The translations under genes and the position numbers were made by a program. Shown one piece after another: positions 8,211-15,220 of a DNA stretch of 64,000 nt. Origin of the DNA: an uncultured Clostridia bacterium (GTDB lineage: Bacteria > Bacillota > Dehalobacteriia > UBA4068 > CALXSR01); contig CALXSR010000015.1 of the NCBI GenBank assembly GCA_944391215.1, positions 1 through 64,000 on the forward strand, read 5' to 3'. The notes under the pieces are model-generated. The model was not told where the DNA came from, searched no databases, and was given only the letters and a program-made list of their open reading frames with translations. The first letter of the stretch is position 1. Each line of letters opens with the position of its first letter.

Positions 8211-9524
8211 TTAATCATGTAATTTTCTTTTATCGGTCACGCGAACAATTTTCCCTTCCGAACGTGGTAAGGTTTTGGGCTCTACCAAAGTTACTTTACA
8301 AGAAACCCCCAATAGCCCTTCCAATTCTTTCCGAATCATAACGTTTAACTCTTCTAACCTTTTTACTTTGTCAGAGAACATACTATCGGAAATTTCCACC
8401 TGTACTTCTAAGGTATCCATTACGCCAACCCGATCCACAATCAAATGGTAATTGGGAGAAAGCGCACCAATTTCCAACAATACGCTTTCCACTTGAGAAG
8501 GGAATACATTCACCCCACGGATAATTAACATATCATCGCAACGGCCCAAAATTTTGCCCATTCGCACATGGGTTCTACCACAAGGACAGGGTTCAATGGT
8601 TAAACTGGTTAAATCGTGGGTACGATAACGCATCATTGGAATGCCCTCTTTGGTTAAACTCGTGAAAGTTAATTCCCCTTTCTGTCCATAAGGTAATACT
8701 TCCCCTGTTTCCGGATTGATGATTTCTGGGATATAATGATCTTCCCAAATATGCAACCCATTTCTTTCTTCGCAATCAATAGCCACCCCCGGTCCCATCA
8801 CTTCGCTTAAACCGTAAATATCATGCGCAGTAATACCCAAACGACGATCAATTTCATTGCGCATCGCAACCGTCCACGGTTCCGCTCCAAATACCCCAAC
8901 TCGCAAAGGCAATTGTTGGGCGTCAATTCCCATTTCTTCCATGGTTTCCGCAATATGTAAAGCATAAGAAGGGGTACAAGCCAAAACCGTAACCCCAAAA
9001 TCTTTAATTAAAGTAGCTTGCTTTTTGGTATTCCCACCAGAAGCCGGCACTACAGCGGCACCCAAATGTTCCGCTCCATAGTGAGCGCCCAAACCACCAG
9101 TAAATAAACCATATCCATAAGATACTTGTACAATATCATTTTCATCAGCGCCAGCTGCCACAAAACAACGGGCAGCCAATTCAGACCACACTTCAATATC
9201 TTTTCTCGTATAACCAACTACCGTGGATTTTCCCGTAGTACCAGAAGAAGCGTGAATCCGTACAATATCTTTCATAGGAGCGCCAAAGCGACCATGCGGA
9301 TAGCTATCTCTTAAATGGGTTTTATCGGTAAAAGGCAATTTTGCCAAATCTTCCAAAGTTTTTACATCGCCCGGTTCAACCCCAATTTCTTCCATTTGCT
9401 TCCGATAAGGTCCCACATTATCATAAGCATATTGCACCGACCATTTTAATCTTTCCAACTGTAATTTTTGTAATTGTTCTCTGTCAATACATTCTATTTC
9501 CTCATTCCAGTATTTTCTTTGCAT
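8211..9524 (-). CDS. paaK: phenylacetate-CoA ligase
   Basis: AMP-forming ligase that activates phenylacetate or a related aryl acid to its CoA thioester through an acyl-adenylate. Visible are the P-loop-like [16 protein letters not shown] (residues about 92-107), an [12 protein letters not shown] segment, GVFGAEPWT, the [11 protein letters not shown] adenylate motif (about 240) and the C-terminal [19 protein letters not shown] block followed by the [11 protein letters not shown] hinge. The start ending at 9524 is chosen because GGGAGG sits 6 bases upstream; the ATG ending at 9530 would touch the RBS. This gives 437 residues, normal for PaaK. Controlled by the T-box leader immediately upstream. 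Confidence 0.94.
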   Translation of the reverse strand: MQRKYWNEEIECIDREQLQKLQLERLKWSVQYAYDNVGPYRKQMEEIGVEPGDVKTLEDLAKLPFTDKTHLRDSYPHGRFGAPMKDIVRIHASSGTTGKSTVVGYTRKDIEVWSELAARCFVAAGADENDIVQVSYGYGLFTGGLGAHYGAEHLGAAVVPASGGNTKKQATLIKDFGVTVLACTPSYALHIAETMEEMGIDAQQLPLRVGVFGAEPWTVAMRNEIDRRLGITAHDIYGLSEVMGPGVAIDCEERNGLHIWEDHYIPEIINPETGEVLPYGQKGELTFTSLTKEGIPMMRYRTHDLTSLTIEPCPCGRTHVRMGKILGRCDDMLIIRGVNVFPSQVESVLLEIGALSPNYHLIVDRVGVMDTLEVQVEISDSMFSDKVKRLEELNVMIRKELEGLLGVSCKVTLVEPKTLPRSEGKIVRVTDKRKLHD

Positions 9525-9572
9525 TTCCATTCCTCCCGGCTTTCTATTTTCCATTTTCATTTTCTATAAAAT

Positions 9573-9828
9573 AAAAAAACTCTTTCCGTCCAAGGACGAA
9601 AAGAGAAAACCACCTTGCAACAAAGTACGGGGCCAAAGCCCGATACCCTTTTTCTATAACGGGAAAAACCCGGCGCAGACTAAAGGCTTACGCTTTCACC
9701 CGGCAGCTTGGGAGGGAATTTGGGCAAACAATACTTTCAAACGCTTCCAGTCAATGACGTTTGTTCCCTGTTAAAGAATTTGTTTTGCTTACTTGTCTCC
9801 CGCATTGCTTTTAAAAATTCATGTAATT
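9573..9828 (-). promoter_or_regulatory. T-box leader riboswitch upstream of paaK
   Basis: Read on the minus strand, the leader starts with GGGAGACAAGTA (AGTA motif of Stem I). It continues with a distal Stem I arm CAGGGAACAAACG...TTGACTGGAAGCG (AG-bulge and apical-loop pattern), the Stem II-type CCCGTTAT, the T-box-like AAGGTGG (about 9610-9616), and a strong terminator: 12-bp stem 9580-9591 / 9594-9605 (CTCTTTTCGTCC against GGACGGAAAGAG, one wobble) followed by seven T. Uncharged tRNA would stabilise an antiterminator and allow paaK-ACT-hisC transcription. The specifier codon is not certain. A TTC (Phe) triplet lies on the 3' side of Stem I near the expected place. The T-box sequence itself deviates from the usual AGGGTGGNACCGCG. 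Confidence 0.82.
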
Positions 9829-9834
9829 ATGTTT

Positions 9835-9863
9835 ATCATAGCATAGCATATGCTGTTTCGCAA
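9835..9863 (-). promoter_or_regulatory. promoter of the T-box/paaK operon
   Basis: On the minus strand TTGCGA (9858-9863) and TATGAT (9835-9840) are separated by exactly 17 bases, a good SigA-type promoter. The predicted start falls about 7-10 bases downstream, at the beginning of the T-box leader. Confidence 0.7.
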
Positions 9864-9943
9864 GCAAATTTCTACAAAAAGAATACATATTTTAGGAAAT
9901 TATGGCCAAAATACAAATGAAAACCTTAAAGGAGGAAAGTAAA

Positions 9944-10102
9944 ATGGAAAACAAAAAAGGCAATAAAAACAATGAAACCAATTGCACAAATTCTAGCTCT
10001 AACTCCAGCTCTAAAAACAACAAGAGCAGTAAAAGCAATGAAAGTATGTGCAATGAAAGCTCCACAAAAAATAGTTCTCAAAATTCCAATTCTACCAGAT
10101 AA
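9944..10102 (+). CDS. small Ser/Asn/Lys-rich protein, function unknown
   Basis: A 52-residue frame beginning MENKKGNKNNETNC and consisting almost only of Ser, Asn, Lys, Glu and Thr, with two Cys. It has an excellent ribosome site (AAAGGAGG, 7 bases before the ATG) and is followed 25 bases later by a strong terminator. Both argue that this low-complexity frame is really expressed. No domain is recognisable. The composition resembles intrinsically disordered small proteins seen in spore-formers, but I see no sequence match to any named small acid-soluble protein family. Confidence 0.6.
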   Translation: MENKKGNKNNETNCTNSSSNSSSKNNKSSKSNESMCNESSTKNSSQNSNSTR

Positions 10103-10126
10103 ATTGTACCGTAAAATAGAACTGCC

Positions 10127-10163
10127 AAAAGAGCAGAAACCGTATGGTTTCTGCTCTTTTATT
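10127..10163. terminator. bidirectional intrinsic terminator
   Basis: Stem GAGCAGAAACC (10131-10141) / GGTTTCTGCTC (10146-10156) with loop GTAT, flanked by AAAA on the left and TTTTATTTTATA on the right. It serves the small plus-strand gene and the converging minus-strand gene at 10175. Confidence 0.93.
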
Positions 10164-10174
10164 TTATAGAAGAA

Positions 10175-10774
10175 TTAATCGGGATAATTATTTTCTTGCG
10201 CCATGTTAGAACATTTCCGACGCCACATTTTAATTTCAGCCCCGTATTTATTTTCCGGATTTTTTTGCAAATTAAAAATAGGTACATTGTACTCAATTAA
10301 AGCAAATTTTAAGTTTTCCGCTTGTTCTGGCGGCGTAGCCCAAAATGCGATTTTTAAATTATCTTTCATCCATTTTGTTAATTTTGCTTCTCCTTCTTCA
10401 TCAAAGGCAAAATTACTAAACCTATCATTATCACTTTCATCTTGAGAACGTGGAATTGGTTTTAAATCATACTTGGATTGTAATAAGGCACCTAAAGAAC
10501 GGCGAAGTGTGGAATAACCAGTTTGGCCGTCGGTAAAATGACGGTCGGCAGAAGGACGTGTTGCACCAACATAAACAATTTTTTTCACTTGCGGGCTCCA
10601 TAAACCAAAGCCCAACTCATTTCCCTCATAACTCATGGCACAGATACCGGGTTCTGATACCATTTTGGCAATATTTTCCTCATCAGGGTTTGCCATATGT
10701 TCCAATAAATAATTTGTGATCGCCTTACATTCGTCCCAGGAAAAAGTCTTTTCTTCATTGTTCAATAGAACCAT
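10175..10774 (-). CDS. GIY-YIG-like nuclease superfamily protein
   Basis: A 199-residue protein. The core VKKIVYVGATRPSADRHF with LRRSLGALL downstream looks like the Y...YVG...R part of a GIY-YIG fold. LTKWMKDNLKIAFWA and LKFALIEYNVPIFNLQKNPENK match the second half, including the Glu that binds metal and the 'P.FN' motif. The first tyrosine of the GIY part is not clear, so catalytic competence is uncertain. Similar stand-alone proteins are often annotated as hypothetical. It is followed by a terminator and transcribed alone. Function unknown; DNA cleavage or binding is inferred from the fold only. Confidence 0.55.
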   Translation of the reverse strand: MVLLNNEEKTFSWDECKAITNYLLEHMANPDEENIAKMVSEPGICAMSYEGNELGFGLWSPQVKKIVYVGATRPSADRHFTDGQTGYSTLRRSLGALLQSKYDLKPIPRSQDESDNDRFSNFAFDEEGEAKLTKWMKDNLKIAFWATPPEQAENLKFALIEYNVPIFNLQKNPENKYGAEIKMWRRKCSNMAQENNYPD

Positions 10775-10856
10775 CCCCTTCCTAGCTTTTCAAGCATTTG
10801 CTCTTTTATTTAAATTATATTGGATCTCGAAACAATATACATTTTTCTTGCTCGTT

Positions 10857-11390
10857 TCAACCATTTAATACGCCAATAAATGGCAAATGCCGGTATTGCT
10901 CGGCAAAGTCCAAGCCATAACCCACGACAAATTTATCCTCAATGGTAAAACCGCAAAAATCCACCTGCATATCTACTTGTCTTCTAGAGGGTTTATCTAA
11001 TAAAGTGCATATCTTTAAAGAATTAGGATGCCTTTTTTGTAAAATGGATTGTAATTTTGCTAAGGTATTGCCGCTGTCTATAATATCTTCCACAATTAAA
11101 ACGTCTTTTCCTCCAATATCCGCTGCCAAATCTTTGACAATTTTAATATCACCAGAAGAAATAGAACCATTCCCATAACTTGAAATTGACATAAAATCAA
11201 TGGTAACAGGCAAATCCAAACAACGCATTAAATCAGCCGCAAACACCAAAGAGCCTTTTAAAATAATTACCAAAAACAACTCTTTGCCTCTATAGTATCG
11301 GGTAATTTGATCCCCAAGCTGTTCTACTTTTTGGGCAAGCTCTTTTTTTGATATTAACACTTCCGTCAAAGGCTGTTTTTCTAACCACAT
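10857..11390 (-). CDS. hpt: hypoxanthine phosphoribosyltransferase
   Basis: Purine salvage enzyme that makes IMP or GMP from hypoxanthine or guanine and PRPP. The 177 residues contain the LVIILKGSLVFAADLMRCLD segment, the flexible-loop SSYGNGSISSGDIKIVKDL and the PRPP-binding motif VLIVEDIIDSGNTL (about 97-110), followed by CTLLDKPSRR and FVVGYGLDF, as in other bacterial Hpt proteins. It is transcribed alone here, away from its common partner tilS. No strong RBS is visible before the ATG. Confidence 0.95.
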   Translation of the reverse strand: MWLEKQPLTEVLISKKELAQKVEQLGDQITRYYRGKELFLVIILKGSLVFAADLMRCLDLPVTIDFMSISSYGNGSISSGDIKIVKDLAADIGGKDVLIVEDIIDSGNTLAKLQSILQKRHPNSLKICTLLDKPSRRQVDMQVDFCGFTIEDKFVVGYGLDFAEQYRHLPFIGVLNG

Positions 11391-11581
11391 ACCATTACGC
11401 CACTTTTCTATTAATAAAATTACGGTAAATAAAAAGTAAATTAAAAATTTATTCTTTGCCGAAAGCCAAAACCCTGCTTTTCTTAAAATAAGAAAATTTT
11501 CGTATTATTTCATATATTGTTATAGATATAGGCATAAAGTCAAAACAAACTCGTATTTATAGCAAAAAGAGGATTTTTAAT

Positions 11582-12370
11582 ATGGAAAAATTTCACTTAC
11601 CAGGGAAAAAGAAAGAAAAGGAACTGTTACCAAGTCCCCAAAAGAAGAAAAAATTATTTATTTGGCAGTGCCTTATTTTTATTTTACTCATTTTTTTCGC
11701 TCTTTATTGGGTTCTAAATCAAAAAGAAGCCGTAGTGGTTGATCCAATTTCTTTAGCTCAACAAGCCACAGAAAATACCTTGCAAGCAGAAACTTTACAC
11801 TTTACCACCACCGCCCAATTAAACTTGGATGGAGAACTACGTCATTTTAATAATGTGCAAGGCGATAAAGGAGGAGAAAATTTATATCACATTTATGGAG
11901 AAGTGCTTGGTACTCAATTAAATGTTTATCAAATAGAAAATACCACGTATCGCCAAGATCCTCTCGATAATAAATGGCATATTATAGAACAAAATACAGT
12001 TGCAGAACAATCTTTATTGATGGCTGAACTAAACCCTCTTAACGATTTTTGTTTCCTTTCCATTCCACAAGCAGAGCAAATAACCAAGGATCCACAAAAA
12101 GAAGAAGATAAAAAGGCGCATGCCATCATTCGCTGCCAGCCGGAATTGGCCAATCAATGGATTGCAGAAAATTTTCAAAATATCACCTATACCTTATGGA
12201 TCAGTAAAGGAGATACCCCTTACATCATAAAAGCTATCATTGATGCTGATAGCAAAGATAAAGCAGATGCCCATTTACAAATCCAGCTTACTTTTTCCGA
12301 ATTCAACAAACAAAAAGAAATAAAGGCCCCTACTTATGAAGAAAACGAGAACATATCACTCCCCGGATAA
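11582..12370 (+). CDS. membrane-anchored extracytoplasmic protein, LppX/LolA-like
   Basis: A 262-residue protein with a basic cytoplasmic N-terminus (many Lys, residues 1-34), one transmembrane segment (about 35-57, LFIWQCLIFILLIFFALYWV) and a hydrophilic outer domain. The outer domain has the pattern of LppX/LprG or LolA-like antiparallel beta folds: AQQATENTLQAETLHFTTTAQLNLDGE, an NVYQIENTTYRQDPLDNKWH segment and TYTLWISKGDTPYIIKAIIDADSK. Such proteins bind lipids or act as lipoprotein-sorting-like factors. RBS AGAGGA precedes the ATG, and a terminator overlaps the stop. Function uncertain. Confidence 0.6.
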   Translation: MEKFHLPGKKKEKELLPSPQKKKKLFIWQCLIFILLIFFALYWVLNQKEAVVVDPISLAQQATENTLQAETLHFTTTAQLNLDGELRHFNNVQGDKGGENLYHIYGEVLGTQLNVYQIENTTYRQDPLDNKWHIIEQNTVAEQSLLMAELNPLNDFCFLSIPQAEQITKDPQKEEDKKAHAIIRCQPELANQWIAENFQNITYTLWISKGDTPYIIKAIIDADSKDKADAHLQIQLTFSEFNKQKEIKAPTYEENENISLPG

Positions 12371-12400
12371 ACAGCATGGCCAAAAGGCCATGCTGTTTTA
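12370..12400 (+). terminator. intrinsic terminator after the LppX-like gene
   Basis: Stem AACAGCATGGCC / GGCCATGCTGTT with loop AAAA, followed by TTATAAA. It begins at the last base of the preceding stop codon and isolates the tetR promoter at 12409. Confidence 0.88.
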
Positions 12401-12408
12401 TAAAAGAA

Positions 12409-12455
12409 TTGACAAAAGACACACTCTACTTTGATATACATACCAACCGTATGTA
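12409..12455 (+). promoter_or_regulatory. tetR promoter and autoregulatory operator
   Basis: TTGACA (12409-12414) and TGATAT (12432-12437) are 17 bases apart. Directly at and after the -10 box lies the inverted repeat TACATAC-CAACC-GTATGTA (12437-12455). A related palindrome (CATACCAA-ACG-TTGGTATG) stands before the MFS start at 13149, so both are probably bound by the TetR-type product of the next gene. Confidence 0.75.
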
Positions 12456-12474
12456 TGTAAAAGGAGAAAAAGGT

Positions 12475-13124
12475 ATGGCGCGCAATAAATATCCAGAAGA
12501 AACGGTACAAAAAATTTTAAACCTATCTTATCGTCTTTTTTGTGAAAAAGATTATGACCATACCACCATTCAAGATATTGTAGATGCTCTAGGTATATCC
12601 AAAGGAGCTGTTTGTCATCATTTTAAATCAAAAGAAGAGATTTTAGATCGGATCACCGGTACTTATTATGACGATGTGAACTGGTTTCACGATATTCGCC
12701 TAAACCCAAATTTAAATAGTCTACAAAAGCTAAGAGAAATTTTATATCAACAATTTACGGATAGTCGGAAACATGATCTAGACCTGATCCCCATGGACTT
12801 ACATAAAAATTCGCGCGTTATTGCGCTTACCTTACAATCCACCATGCAAGATGCGGCCCCTTTTTTCAACAATTTGTAGAAGAAGGCATCCGCGACGGCT
12901 CGATTCAAGCCCAGTACCCCAAAGAACTATCAAAATCTCTCATGATGTTTTTTAATATATGGGTTGGTATTTTTACGCAAAATAAAGATGATTATAAACA
13001 AAAAATAAATTATTTACAAGAACTCACTGGAAAAATGGGTATCCCCTTATTCGATAGCACCCTGCACCAGTCTTGTATTGATTATTTTGACAAAGTAATG
13101 GCCGGCAACTGCGGGCAATATTAG
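12475..13124 (+). pseudogene. TetR-family regulator, frameshifted
   Basis: The first part (about 135 codons to a TAG at 12877) has an intact TetR helix-turn-helix: ILNLSYRLFCEKDYDHTTIQDIVDALGISKGAVCHHFKSKEEILDRI. The ligand-binding part continues in another frame (QQFVEEGIRDGSIQAQYPKEL ... NCGQY, ending at 13124). One base is missing in the run CCCCTTTTTT (12857-12866); adding it joins the two halves into a protein of about 216 residues. The start ATG at 12475 follows AAAGGAGAAAAAGGT. The longer upstream frame would run into the terminator. The gene probably once repressed itself and the downstream MFS pump. The truncated form may still bind DNA. Confidence 0.85.
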
Positions 13125-13140
13125 CCCGCTTTTCTTTTTA
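13111..13140 (+). terminator. intrinsic terminator overlapping the tetR 3' end
   Basis: Stem GCGGGC (13111-13116) / GCCCGC (13124-13129) followed by TTTTCTTTTT. The hairpin includes the last codons and the stop of tetR. Confidence 0.85.
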
Positions 13141-13148
13141 AATAAATA

Positions 13149-13177
13149 CATACCAAACGTTGGTATGAATCGGTATG
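13149..13177 (+). promoter_or_regulatory. TetR-type operator before the interrupted MFS gene
   Basis: Inverted repeat CATACCAA (13149-13156) - ACG - TTGGTATG (13160-13167), with an extra half-site CGGTATG at 13171-13177. It shares the CATAC/GTATG half-sites with the operator at 12437. It lies 30 bases before the MFS start codon and its RBS (AGGAG). Confidence 0.75.
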
Positions 13178-13196
13178 AAAAAGATAGGAGTGTTTC

Positions 13197-13214
13197 ATGA
13201 ATCATCCATTTGCA
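13197..13214 (+). pseudogene. 5' end of the interrupted MFS transporter gene
   Basis: The ATG at 13197 is preceded by AGGAG at 6 bases and by the TetR operator. It encodes MNHPFA and then runs into element DNA, stopping after three more codons. Joining GCA (13212-13214) to the GCA at 15221-15223 continues in frame as MNHPFALFQRNFTTMLIGQ, a normal MFS start. This is therefore the displaced 5' end of the gene at 15221. Confidence 0.75.
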
Positions 13215-13301
13215 GATGTACGATAAGAAAGAAAAGGAAGTGTAAAAAAATTTTGCCGTTCCTATCCGGCACTTGCGCATTGTGTCAGATAGGTCGGGCG
13301 G

Positions 13302-13715
13302 TTATTTGGGCAAGTACACCTTGCCAACAAAAGAATAATAAATCTTAATGTCCTGTCTGCGGGCCTTGTTCTCGTCATAGCTGCACTCATGCACAACAAT
13401 TTTCTCTACAAGCTCCCGCAGCAGAGTAGGGAAAGCTCTTCAAAGCTGGTATGCTGCCGGCAACATTCATAAACTTTCTTGCGTCCACGGTGGCTTCCTG
13501 TGCTTTGGAAATATCCGCTTTTATAACAGCAGCTCTTTCTTTCAACTCCCGTTGCTCCGCTTCATAGTCTGCCGACAGTTCTGTGAAACGCTCGTCTGAC
13601 ATGTGCTCGGTCACGCTGTCCTCATACAGCCGCTTGAAGATAGCGGATAAGTCGGCTATGCGTTTTCGGCGACTTCCAGCTCCTTTTTCTTGGCGGCGTT
13701 CTCCTCTTACTCCCT
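13302..13715 (-). pseudogene. large serine recombinase, C-terminal remnant
   Basis: Read over three frames on the minus strand, the segment gives RIADLSAIFKRLYEDSV, then EHMSDERFTELSADYEAEQ, KERAAVIKADISKAQEATVD, and finally LLRELVEKIVVHECSYDE with KIYYSFVGKVYLPK before a stop at 13302. This is the coiled-coil and C-terminal domain found in TnpX/TndX-type recombinases of Clostridia mobile elements. At least three frameshifts are needed, and the resolvase-type catalytic domain is absent. Clearly non-functional. Confidence 0.85.
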
Positions 13716-14097
13716 ACAACCCACAAAAAAGCAAAAATGACGGTCTTGCCGGCAAAAACTTTTCCGATAACTCGGTCTTGACAATAAGGCGTTTCGGAAG
13801 CTGTGTTTTGCCCACTGTCCGAAAAAACGGCAACCTTTTTTGGCTTCACTATTTATTACGGAACATTTTAAAATTTGCCAAAAATGAGCGCAAAAAAAGC
13901 AGCAAATCTTTTTCAGATTTACTGCTTCATGTGCCGCTGCGAGGCAACAGCATATTCAGTTGTAAAATAAAAGGGTGCGGTAGCACTTTGGGCTATCGTC
14001 CTCTTAGCTGCATATCAATCAAGACAGGCGGGTCTGTCAATGGTGAGCACAGCCCATTTACTTGCCGTTGACTGGCTCGGCTGGGTTTGTGTGCTAT
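13716..14097. other. non-coding element DNA
   Basis: No convincing gene on either strand. It holds an 11-bp imperfect hairpin (13899-13925, GCAGCAAATCT against AGATTTACTGC) and a GC-richer block near 14020-14090 that might be a remnant of mobilisation or regulatory DNA. A long plus-strand open frame crossing it is not family-like and overlaps the recombinase remnant, so I do not annotate it. Confidence 0.4.
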
Positions 14098-14394
14098 CTA
14101 CCCTGTAATTCCAAACCATACCAACAAGGTAATTCCTATAATCAAAAACGCAATTCCAACTTGCTTGAAAGGTTTTGCCTCATACTGCCTAAACTGATAA
14201 AAAAGTGCAAATGCAACGCCAAAAAATAAAATAGATACTGTCCCTTTCCATGCTGGATTTCCCTTTATTATGCACATTATCGTTAATACTTGGGTAATAG
14301 CTATTATCCATTCAAAAGCATAAACTTTTGCGTCTTTTTCTATTTTTTCATCTCGCTCGTCTTTTATCGGTCTTTGTCTTGGTGGCTGTTTCAT
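14098..14394 (-). CDS. small membrane protein (DUF6442-like)
   Basis: A 98-residue protein with a charged N-terminus (KDERDEKIEKDAKVYAFEW) and three hydrophobic segments (about 29-44, 51-67, 79-96). The 'DERDEKI...' motif before the first membrane helix is typical of small DUF6442-type proteins found with XRE regulators in Clostridia. It is the third gene of an XRE-membrane-membrane operon, separated by 11 bases from the gene before it. Function unknown. Confidence 0.65.
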   Translation of the reverse strand: MKQPPRQRPIKDERDEKIEKDAKVYAFEWIIAITQVLTIMCIIKGNPAWKGTVSILFFGVAFALFYQFRQYEAKPFKQVGIAFLIIGITLLVWFGITG

Positions 14395-14405
14395 CTTTTC
14401 TCCTC

Positions 14406-14837
14406 CTACTCATGCTTCTCGTAATATAACTTAACGAATATCTCAATCAGAACAAATAGTCCTAAAAGGAAACCGGGAATGATAAAAATAGAAAACCAAA
14501 TCATATTGGCGGTCATTTTGAAACCAACCATACCACAAATCATTACGATAAAAAGAATACCATAGACAATATCTAACATTCTCGATTTACTTTTATATAC
14601 TATCAACTTATTTCTTTCATCGTTTTCTTCGATAAAATCCTCTTTTGTGGCTTTTTTTGAGAATGCCCGCCAAAAGGAAGTGATACCTACTGACAATAGC
14701 ACGATTGACAAAACTATATCTCTGATTTGAACAATTAAATTGTGATTAGGATTTCCAAAATCCAAAAAGATGCTCCACACACCTAATAGCGTACAAATAA
14801 TGCCAGAAAGAAGCCCTTTCTTATTATAAATTTTCAT
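14406..14837 (-). CDS. membrane protein, DUF2178-like
   Basis: A 143-residue protein with four predicted membrane segments (about 10-28, 36-55, 88-106, 112-134). Between segments 2 and 3 is a soluble EENDERNKLIVYKSKS stretch, the acidic 'NDER' loop seen in DUF2178/DUF3796-type proteins. Its start overlaps the XRE gene by 14 bases, so the two are translationally coupled. Such triplets are often carried on mobile elements. The membrane proteins may sense or respond to a signal passed to the regulator, but this is inference. Confidence 0.7.
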   Translation of the reverse strand: MKIYNKKGLLSGIICTLLGVWSIFLDFGNPNHNLIVQIRDIVLSIVLLSVGITSFWRAFSKKATKEDFIEENDERNKLIVYKSKSRMLDIVYGILFIVMICGMVGFKMTANMIWFSIFIIPGFLLGLFVLIEIFVKLYYEKHE

Positions 14838-15054
14838 ACTGCTTATCCTCCAGTTCCCGATTTTCCCTTAAACAACATAATTCCTCAACACTTACTCCAA
14901 AAACTTCTGCCATTCGATACGCAAGCATAAGTGAAGGACTATATTGTTCTTTTTCGATTGAAATAATTGTTCGTGACGAAACATGAACTAAATCCGCTAA
15001 TTGTTGCTGCGTCATTTTTACGGCTGTCCGTAATTCCTTAACCTTCGTTTTCAT
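14824..15054 (-). CDS. XRE-family regulator (short, YozG-type)
   Basis: A 76-residue Cro/CI-type DNA-binding protein consisting almost only of the helix-turn-helix: VKELRTAVKMTQQQLADLVHVSSRTIISIEKEQYSPSLMLAYRMAEVFGVSVEELC. RBS GGGAGGGA precedes the ATG at 15054. Its promoter is flanked by two matching palindromes (15072-15083 and 15140-15151), consistent with autorepression. It is the first gene of the three-gene cargo of the element in the MFS gene. Confidence 0.9.
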   Translation of the reverse strand: MKTKVKELRTAVKMTQQQLADLVHVSSRTIISIEKEQYSPSLMLAYRMAEVFGVSVEELCCLRENRELEDKQYENL

Positions 15055-15071
15055 CTTGTCCCTCCCGACAT

Positions 15072-15151
15072 GAAGTTTGCTTCTTGTGAAGGTAGCTTCA
15101 TATTATGCTTTTCTGCTGTTGTTGTCAATATTTTTTTATGAAGTTTACTTC
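15072..15151 (-). promoter_or_regulatory. promoter of the XRE operon flanked by two operators
   Basis: On the minus strand TTGACA (15123-15128) and TAATAT (15100-15105) are 17 bases apart. One palindrome GAAGTTTGCTTC lies downstream of the -10 (15072-15083) and another, GAAGTTTACTTC, upstream of the -35 (15140-15151). Both sit inside an 18-base near-identical repeat (ATGAAGTTT(G/A)CTTCTTGT). This is a textbook arrangement for an autorepressor that binds as two dimers and may loop the DNA. Confidence 0.85.
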
Positions 15152-15220
15152 TTGTTTATGTTCGGAATAGTAGGGGCACGCTGTCTGTCAAATTTTTGTG
15201 TGTTACTTTACCGCACATGA

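Larger units (their letters stand above)
13215..15220. mobile_element. 2-kb degenerate serine-recombinase element inside the MFS gene
   Basis: The segment has imperfect inverted ends (ATGTACGATAA at 13216-13226; TTACCGCACAT at 15208-15218, which is ATGTGCGGTAA reversed) and interrupts the MFS gene after codon 6. GCA, or alternatively the dinucleotide GA, occurs at both borders and could mark the crossover. Inside are a badly decayed C-terminal part of a large serine recombinase (13302-13715) and an intact cargo of an XRE regulator with two membrane proteins (14098-15054). Codon use and base composition differ from neighbours (GC-richer near the left end). The catalytic N-terminal half of the recombinase is missing, so it is likely immobile. 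Confidence 0.75.

Noticed and set aside
13583-14071. Long plus-strand open frame (162 codons) inside the mobile element
   Set aside because: It runs antisense to the recombinase remnant, lacks an RBS, and its translation looks like a shadow without family resemblance.
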